DNA from: Weissella cibaria KACC 11862
GTDB lineage: Bacteria > Bacillota > Bacilli > Lactobacillales > Lactobacillaceae
Length of the DNA stretch: 64,000 nucleotides
NCBI RefSeq assembly: GCF_000193635.1
Contig: NZ_AEKT01000039.1
Location: forward strand, 1 to 64,000
Direction of reading: 5' to 3'
Part shown: positions 57,859-64,000 of the stretch, piece by piece
Numbering within the stretch: position 1 is the stretch's first letter
Layout: every line of letters begins with the position of its first letter
Notes under the pieces: generated by a model
What the model was told of the DNA's origin: nothing
Seen by the model: the letters and a program-made list of their open reading frames with translations, nothing else
The model's database searches: none
Made by a program: the position numbers and the translations under genes

Positions 57859-58791
57859 TTAGTTGATACCTTCAACAGCCTTTTGGTACTTACGGACAAC
57901 GTTAAAGTTTGAATCCTTTGACTTTGCAACACCAGCCCAGCTGTATACATCGTTCAAAACCTTCTTACCTTCGGTTGTCTTTGACACCTTAATCATCGCG
58001 TTTTGGATTGCCTTAGTATCAGCCTTTGAAATACCCTTACGCAAGGCAATAGTATCGTTAGGAATCTTAGCTGTGTATGTCAAAACACGCGTATCCTTAA
58101 AGACATCTGGGTTATCCTTCTTAACAACGTTACGGGCGTCATCAAAGACGAAGGCTGCATCTGTGTCACCGTTCATTACTGATAGCACACCTTGATCGTG
58201 CCCCTTAACTGTCACCAGCTTTGCGTCCTTCACGACGTTGACACCCTTCTTCTTCAAGTCAACAACTGGGAACATGTACCCAGCATCGGACGTCGTGTCT
58301 TGAACGGCAATCTTCTTACCCTTCAAATCCTTAACAGACTTAATCTTTGAGTCCTTCTTAACAAGTACTTCGGCACGGTAGTAATCAACAAGCTTGTCGG
58401 TGTTTGAACCGTCCCCCTTCTTGTCGTTAATGCCGTAGCGTTGTGATTGCAAGATAACCTTTGCACCGTATTGCTTGTGAGCTTGTACATATGGGTCAGG
58501 TGGCAAGAAGCCCATGTCAACCTTCTTTGAACCCATTGCCTCAACGACTGTGTTGTAGTCAGTTGAGATTGTTACGTGAACTGGAATACCCAATTGTGCC
58601 TTCAACAACTTCTCCAATGGCTTTGCCTTGGCTTGAATTGTGTCAGCTTGTGATGATGGAACGAATTGTACATTCAATTCCTTCAAATCAACCTTTTTGT
58701 CAGCAGCGTTAACTGATGCCGCTGGCAATGCTGTAACTAATGTTGAGGCTGCAATCGTAACTGCAGCACCCGCAACAAGCTTTTTAAACAT
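57859..58791 (-). CDS. phnD: Phosphonate-type ABC transporter substrate-binding protein, no lipobox
   Basis: 310 aa. A signal peptide (about 1-29, ending SVNA before ADKK) is followed by a PhnD periplasmic-binding fold (FVPSSQADTI, VDMGFLPPDPYVQA, KKIAVQDTTSDAGYMFP). There is no cysteine anywhere, so it cannot be a lipoprotein; a type I signal peptidase site is predicted. Strong codon bias (AAG for Lys) suggests abundant expression. First gene of phnD-phnC-phnE-phnE. Confidence 0.9.
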   Translation of the reverse strand: MFKKLVAGAAVTIAASTLVTALPAASVNAADKKVDLKELNVQFVPSSQADTIQAKAKPLEKLLKAQLGIPVHVTISTDYNTVVEAMGSKKVDMGFLPPDPYVQAHKQYGAKVILQSQRYGINDKKGDGSNTDKLVDYYRAEVLVKKDSKIKSVKDLKGKKIAVQDTTSDAGYMFPVVDLKKKGVNVVKDAKLVTVKGHDQGVLSVMNGDTDAAFVFDDARNVVKKDNPDVFKDTRVLTYTAKIPNDTIALRKGISKADTKAIQNAMIKVSKTTEGKKVLNDVYSWAGVAKSKDSNFNVVRKYQKAVEGIN

Positions 58792-58866
58792 GTCCCCTAG
58801 TACTCCTTAGCTATCTGTTCCTAATTATCATTACCCAAATTGGTAACCCATTTAAAGGTTGTATTA

Positions 58867-58934
58867 AGGATAACAACGAACATTATTTACGTCAATATCA
58901 TATTTGTTCATTTTTTGACGTTAAACGTTTTAAC
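58867..58934 (-). promoter_or_regulatory. phnD promoter with operator-like site
   Basis: Minus strand -35 TTGACG (58895..58890), 17-nt spacer, -10 TATCCT (58872..58867). Upstream, the minus strand reads TAAAACGTTTAACGT (about 58932..58918), identical over 15 bp to a site upstream of nupC. Confidence 0.5.
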
Positions 58935-59095
58935 AAAAACAAAAATTACGATTATTAGTTCGTTTTATGAAGTTGTCCAATCCCTTCTACATGTATTAGA
59001 CTACTCGTCCAATATTTAGGCTTAATTGTGATTTCTTTTTGATTCAGTATGCGTTTTGTAAAAGGCGACTTTACAATTAAAACTTCTAAACAAAA

Positions 59096-59127
59096 GAGGT
59101 TGAGGCAGAAATTTCTGCCCCAACCTC
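59096..59127 (-). terminator. Second terminator hairpin of the beta-glucoside operon
   Basis: GAGGTTG.GGCAGAAA pairs with TTTCTGCC.CAACCTC (one mismatch); TCTTTTGTTT follows on the minus strand. Confidence 0.75.
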
Positions 59128-59191
59128 AAAAGCCGCCAATCTCCCGATTTAAAATCGGAGGATTGGCGGCTTTTAAACGTGTTCCGAAAGG
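59127..59191. repeat. Dispersed terminator-hairpin repeat, copy 3
   Basis: On the minus strand it matches copy 1 (27556-27620) over about 63 bp with only a few changes: CCTTTCG.AACAC.TTTAAAA, CCGCCAATCCTCCGATTTTA, then the paired right arm. Two stem changes are compensatory (A-T to G-C). Confidence 0.85.
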
Positions 59192-59296
59192 CTGACCCCT
59201 TAATATAACGCCATTTGACCCACTCACACCTCTACGCTACGCTCCAAGGCATAAGCAGGTCAAACAACGTTATCATCGGGGCCAAAGCGCCTTTCG
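59185..59296. repeat. Imperfect inverted-repeat element C (112 bp)
   Basis: Ends CGAAAGGC / GCCTTTCG, then paired blocks CCCC, ATAACG and TTTGACC on both arms (about 70 percent over 40 bp). It abuts repeat copy 3 and lies just after the beta-glucosidase gene. Confidence 0.5.
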
Positions 59297-59316
59297 TCTC
59301 ACTCTCCTATTAACAT

Positions 59317-60774
<1,458 letters not shown>

Positions 60775-60780
60775 TTAAAC

Positions 60781-62688
60781 TTACGCCATTGCTGGTTCTG
60801 TGTCTGCTTCCTTGTCGTGGTGGAAGACTTCCATCACATGTTCCTTGAATGAAACGTGACCAGGCGCAACCGGCGCAATATCCTTAAATTGATCTGAATT
60901 TGTAATCACAACCATCGTCGTTGGCAGCCCAGCTGCCTTAATGGCATCCAAGTCCGCTTCCAACAACTCGTCACCGACTGCAACACGATCTCCCGCAGCC
61001 ACCTTAGCCGTAAATGGTTCACCATTCAATGAAACCGTATCAATACCGACGTGAATCAACACTTCCACACCATTATCGTCTGTCAATCCGATGGCGTGCT
61101 TCGTTGGAAAGACCGTCGTGACAGTCCCCGCAATTGGTGACACAACCTTACCATCTTCCGGATCGATCGCCATCCCCTTACCAAGCAAGCCCTTTGAGAA
61201 CACTTCATCAGCAACATCGTGCAAGCCCTTAGCCATACCAGTCATCGGCGCCATTAGCTTAACGCTGCCGTCATTAGTCATATCTGCTTCGTCATCTTCG
61301 ACCGGAATATCTTCAAACCCAATAATCAACGTCAAAGCAAATGACACGACTACTGAAATCGCCATAACGGCCGCAATCCACAAAATGCTAGTTGGGTTGT
61401 CCTTATCAATAAATTGTACTGACGTAAACAAGCCCGGCGCTGCCATTGAGTGGGAAGCCAAACCTGCCAAACCCGCAACCGCACCAGCAATAAAGCCGGT
61501 AATCACTGAAGCAATCATTGGTCGCTTCAAACGAATTGCGACACCATACAAAGCTGGCTCTGTAATTCCTGCAATCAAAGCTGATGACGCTGCCGCCAAA
61601 GCCGTTTGACGCAATTCACGATTCTTCGTCTTCATTGCAACGGCCAACGAGGCCCCACCAAGTGACCTGTTAGCGCCAATTTCAGATGGCATAACCATGG
61701 CTTCTGAACCCGTTTCGGCAATCGTCGTCACAATCGTTGGTGTAAACACACGGTGCATCCCCGTCATCACCAACAATGGCCAAATCGCCCCAACAATCGC
61801 AACAGCCAACCAGCCAAGCTTACCGTGAATACCGTAAACAACGGCTGAGATACCATTACCAAGCCAAACACCCATTGGTCCAACCAATGAAATGGCAATC
61901 ACCGCTCCCACCAACAAAATTAACATTGGCTTCAAGAAGTTCTTCATTACCACTGGCGTAATACGATCAACACCTGCTTCAATGTAACGCAACAACCATG
62001 CCATGACGATGGCCGGAATAATCGTGTACGTATACTTCACTGACGTAATTGGAATCATCGCCAGTGTCACAGCTTGACCTTCAGCTGCCTTAGCCATCAA
62101 GTCCATAAATGCTGGGTGAACCATCAACCCGGCAATTGCGACAGCCAAGTACGTGTTCGTGCCAAATTTCTTTGAGGCTGATACCGCCACCAAAATTGGC
62201 AAGAAGAAGAACGAGGCATCCCCAATTGTATTTAACAAGACATACGTTGATGACGTTTCGCCTGCCACACCCGTCATGAGTAATAGCATCGCGAGCAACT
62301 TCACCATTGACCCTCCGATAATGGCTGGAATCAGCGGTGTCATCGTCCCAATAATGGCATCCAAAATCGTCATACCTACGCGCTTTGGCGTCCACTTTTG
62401 CTTTTCCTTTGGCGCATCATCTTGTGCAACACTACCTTCAACACCAAGTGGCAAAATTTCCTTGTAAGCAGCCGCCACATTATTACCAATAATCACTTGG
62501 TATTGGCCACCTTGCTTTACCAAACCCATAACACCCGGAATGTTCTTCACTTTGGCATCATCAGCCTTGCTCTCATCTTTCAAAATAAAGCGCAAACGCG
62601 TCATGCAGTGTGTCAAATTCGTAACGTTTTCAGCGCCACCAACACCGGCCACAACATTGCGTGCTAACTTTTTAAAGTCTTGTGCCAT
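60781..62688 (-). CDS. bglP: PTS beta-glucoside-specific EIIBCA
   Basis: Imports and phosphorylates beta-glucosides. 635 aa in the order EIIB (1-90, phosphocysteine Cys28 in NLTHCMTRLRF), EIIC (about 105-460) and EIIA (about 490-625, VLIHVGIDTVSLNGEPF with the active His). First gene with the GH1 gene 27 bp downstream. Two cre-like sites lie upstream. No antiterminator gene or RAT site seen. Confidence 0.94.
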   Translation of the reverse strand: MAQDFKKLARNVVAGVGGAENVTNLTHCMTRLRFILKDESKADDAKVKNIPGVMGLVKQGGQYQVIIGNNVAAAYKEILPLGVEGSVAQDDAPKEKQKWTPKRVGMTILDAIIGTMTPLIPAIIGGSMVKLLAMLLLMTGVAGETSSTYVLLNTIGDASFFFLPILVAVSASKKFGTNTYLAVAIAGLMVHPAFMDLMAKAAEGQAVTLAMIPITSVKYTYTIIPAIVMAWLLRYIEAGVDRITPVVMKNFLKPMLILLVGAVIAISLVGPMGVWLGNGISAVVYGIHGKLGWLAVAIVGAIWPLLVMTGMHRVFTPTIVTTIAETGSEAMVMPSEIGANRSLGGASLAVAMKTKNRELRQTALAAASSALIAGITEPALYGVAIRLKRPMIASVITGFIAGAVAGLAGLASHSMAAPGLFTSVQFIDKDNPTSILWIAAVMAISVVVSFALTLIIGFEDIPVEDDEADMTNDGSVKLMAPMTGMAKGLHDVADEVFSKGLLGKGMAIDPEDGKVVSPIAGTVTTVFPTKHAIGLTDDNGVEVLIHVGIDTVSLNGEPFTAKVAAGDRVAVGDELLEADLDAIKAAGLPTTMVVITNSDQFKDIAPVAPGHVSFKEHVMEVFHHDKEADTEPAMA

Positions 62689-62740
62689 GTTTTCTTACCC
62701 CTATTAACTAAAAATCCCCGTTTGTTTATTACATACTTAA

Positions 62741-62754
62741 TGATAGCGTTTACA
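62741..62754. promoter_or_regulatory. cre-like site 1 of bglP
   Basis: TGATAGCGTTTACA, 13 of 14 to consensus, about 50 bp upstream of bglP. Confidence 0.6.
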
Positions 62755-62938
62755 TTCGCGCAATTATTGGGCGAATTATGCACAAAATGTGAACACGCAT
62801 GTGCATTCGTATGTTTAATTTCAATCATTTTCATGACTTTACCATGCTTCAGAAATGTAAATGATATGTAACTCCCCAATTACGTTCAATTCAGTTACAC
62901 ATGCTGACAAGTTCAGTCTATTGTAGGTGCCACAAAAA

Positions 62939-62952
62939 TGCAAACGCTTTCA
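62939..62952. promoter_or_regulatory. cre-like site 2 of bglP
   Basis: TGCAAACGCTTTCA (minus TGAAAGCGTTTGCA), 13 of 14 to consensus. Confidence 0.6.
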
Positions 62953-62981
62953 TTTTTCAATGGGTCGAAATTTTCGGCTAG

Positions 62982-63027
62982 AAAAAAAGAACGAGACTAG
63001 GGATTTTATCCTAGTCTCGTTCTTTTT
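62982..63027 (-). terminator. Terminator after the LCP gene
   Basis: A long stem AAAGAACGAGACTAGG / CCTAGTCTCGTTCTTT with a short loop and T runs on both sides. Confidence 0.92.
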
Positions 63028-63033
63028 CAGTCA

Positions 63034-64000
63034 TTATTGACCATAATAATTGGTTGTTGCTCCGGTCGTATCAGCCGTCGTCCCCGTACCATACGTCGTG
63101 GCACCAGTCGTTGCGTCTGTATCCGTCGCTGTGCTACTGTCATCCGATTCAGAATCATCAATATCAGAAGCGCCCGTTGTTACTAAACCGTTTGCCAACA
63201 ACGTTGCCGCTGTGACTTCACCACCGTACATGTTACCAGTCTTCTTGTGCTTCAAGCCCAATGACTTGCGCAAAACATTAGTTACACGCTGCTTTTCTTC
63301 TGGTGAAATCAGCTCAGAAGATCCCGAAGACAAGGTCACTTCAGTTCCTTGAGCATGATCAGTCTTGATATTCTTCGCAGCACTCAAGTACTTCGAAATA
63401 ATTGTCGTCATATCTCCAAAGGTCAAATCAGTCTTCGTTGAATCTGACAAAGTATCCAAGAACTTCGCATTCACAAGCTTCGTTGGATTACTCTTTGCCT
63501 TATCAACGATTGCTTCAAGCACCATACGCTGGCGCTCCTGGCGACCGTAATCACCTTGCGGATCATCATAACGCATACGAGAGAATGCCAACGCTGCCTT
63601 ACCATCCATCTTATGGTAAGTGTGCGTCACGCCGTCTTGGGCCGTAAACGTGTACGTTGATGATCCCTTCTTAAAGCTAAACAAGTATCCTGCGTCATCA
63701 TGCGCCGTATAAGGGTTATACGCAAAGGTTAGCGGTGACTTTACCTTCACCCCATCAAGTTCATTAATGACCTTTTCCATACCGCCCATGTTAACAAGCG
63801 CGTAGAAATCAATCGGTACATTTAACCAATCTTGAATGGTTTGAATAGTCGTCTTGGCTGAACCAAATTCGTAAGCTGAATTCAACTTTTGTGGGAATTC
63901 ATCTTCATAACCAACGGGGGCAATCACCGAATCACGTGGCAATGACATAATCGTCACTTTATCCAGCTTTGGATTAACGGTCACGAGCATCAATGAATCT
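63034..64000 (-). CDS. LytR-CpsA-Psr (LCP) family protein, start beyond the window
   Basis: Partial: the frame stays open to the window edge (upstream codons read D-S-L before MLVTVNPK), so the N terminus with its membrane span is missing. The LCP core is visible: VNPKLDKVTIMSLPRDS, LDGVKVKSPLTF, and FSRMRYDDPQGDYGRQERQRMVLEAI with the conserved Arg/Asp that bind polyprenyl pyrophosphate. These enzymes attach teichoic acids or polysaccharides to peptidoglycan. The C-terminal 45 residues are Ser/Thr/Asp-rich and low complexity. Confidence 0.9.
   Translation of the reverse strand, partial: DSLMLVTVNPKLDKVTIMSLPRDSVIAPVGYEDEFPQKLNSAYEFGSAKTTIQTIQDWLNVPIDFYALVNMGGMEKVINELDGVKVKSPLTFAYNPYTAHDDAGYLFSFKKGSSTYTFTAQDGVTHTYHKMDGKAALAFSRMRYDDPQGDYGRQERQRMVLEAIVDKAKSNPTKLVNAKFLDTLSDSTKTDLTFGDMTTIISKYLSAAKNIKTDHAQGTEVTLSSGSSELISPEEKQRVTNVLRKSLGLKHKKTGNMYGGEVTAATLLANGLVTTGASDIDDSESDDSSTATDTDATTGATTYGTGTTADTTGATTNYYGQ

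Larger units (their letters stand above)
58792..59316. other. Region between phnD and the beta-glucosidase pseudogene
   Basis: 525 bp: phnD promoter, operator-like site, two hairpins, repeat copy 3 and inverted-repeat element C. No coding ORF seen. Confidence 0.6.
62689..63033. other. Promoter region of the beta-glucoside operon
   Basis: A 345-bp gap with two cre-like sites and the terminator of the LCP gene. No antiterminator-binding hairpin recognised. Confidence 0.6.

Overview
The window reads as a chromosomal segment of a low-to-moderate GC lactic acid bacterium. Gene order and content (lysS-hslO-ftsH-hpt-tilS-divIC-rqcP-flippase-mfd-pth, a complete glycogen operon, a xylose/xylooligosaccharide regulon under a ROK-type XylR, ThrE-type exporters, PhnCDE) point to the Weissella/Leuconostoc branch of Lactobacillaceae, most likely Weissella. 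That genus call is inference from content, not from an rRNA sequence. I saw no prophage, insertion sequence, CRISPR array or tRNA.

Layout. 1-250: two consensus promoters in tandem pointing out of the left edge, as expected for an rRNA operon. 251-13339 (minus strand): housekeeping block lysS, hslO, ftsH, hpt, tilS, divIC, rqcP, flippase, mfd, pth. 13487-23258 (minus): glycogen operon glgB-glgC-glgD-glgA-glgP-GH13 amylase, tightly packed with overlaps. 23442-27620: an unlisted 57-aa gene, then a YhgE/Pip membrane protein divergent from a TetR regulator with paired operators. 27623-35221: CBS protein, PTS EIIC plus MupG-like protein, DHA2 drug exporter, an orphan 110-aa protein, a LysM protein and an aldo/keto reductase. 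35280-45371: xylose regulon, with xylB, xylA and xylR on minus and a xyloside transporter, GH43 beta-xylosidase and sugar/H+ symporter on plus; xylO operators and cre-like sites lie upstream of its promoters. 45466-53485: YihY protein, a five-hairpin RNA element followed by a split ThrE exporter, tag, uppP, a PadR-controlled envelope operon, pspC and a nucleoside transporter. 53662-58791: 5'-nucleotidase-like protein and the phnD-phnC-phnE-phnE transporter. 59317-62688: beta-glucoside PTS and a 6-phospho-beta-glucosidase broken by an in-frame amber codon. 63034-64000: start-truncated LytR-CpsA-Psr gene.

How it works together: the accessory half is mostly carbon capture. Xylooligosaccharides are imported, hydrolysed by GH43 and fed through XylA/XylB into the pentose phosphate pathway; beta-glucosides enter by PTS; surplus glucose is stored and remobilised by the glg operon. 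CcpA (cre-like sites) and XylR (palindromes) appear to gate these.

The most unusual signal is at 46452-46640: five consecutive stem-loops with different, internally complementary stems but the same 9-nt loop (YYTAACCAA), the last one terminator-like, directly upstream of the ThrE genes. Other notable items are a cysteine-free Hsp33, three long imperfect inverted-repeat intergenic elements, a dispersed terminator-hairpin repeat family, and a shared 15-bp operator-like sequence in front of the nucleoside transporter and phnD.
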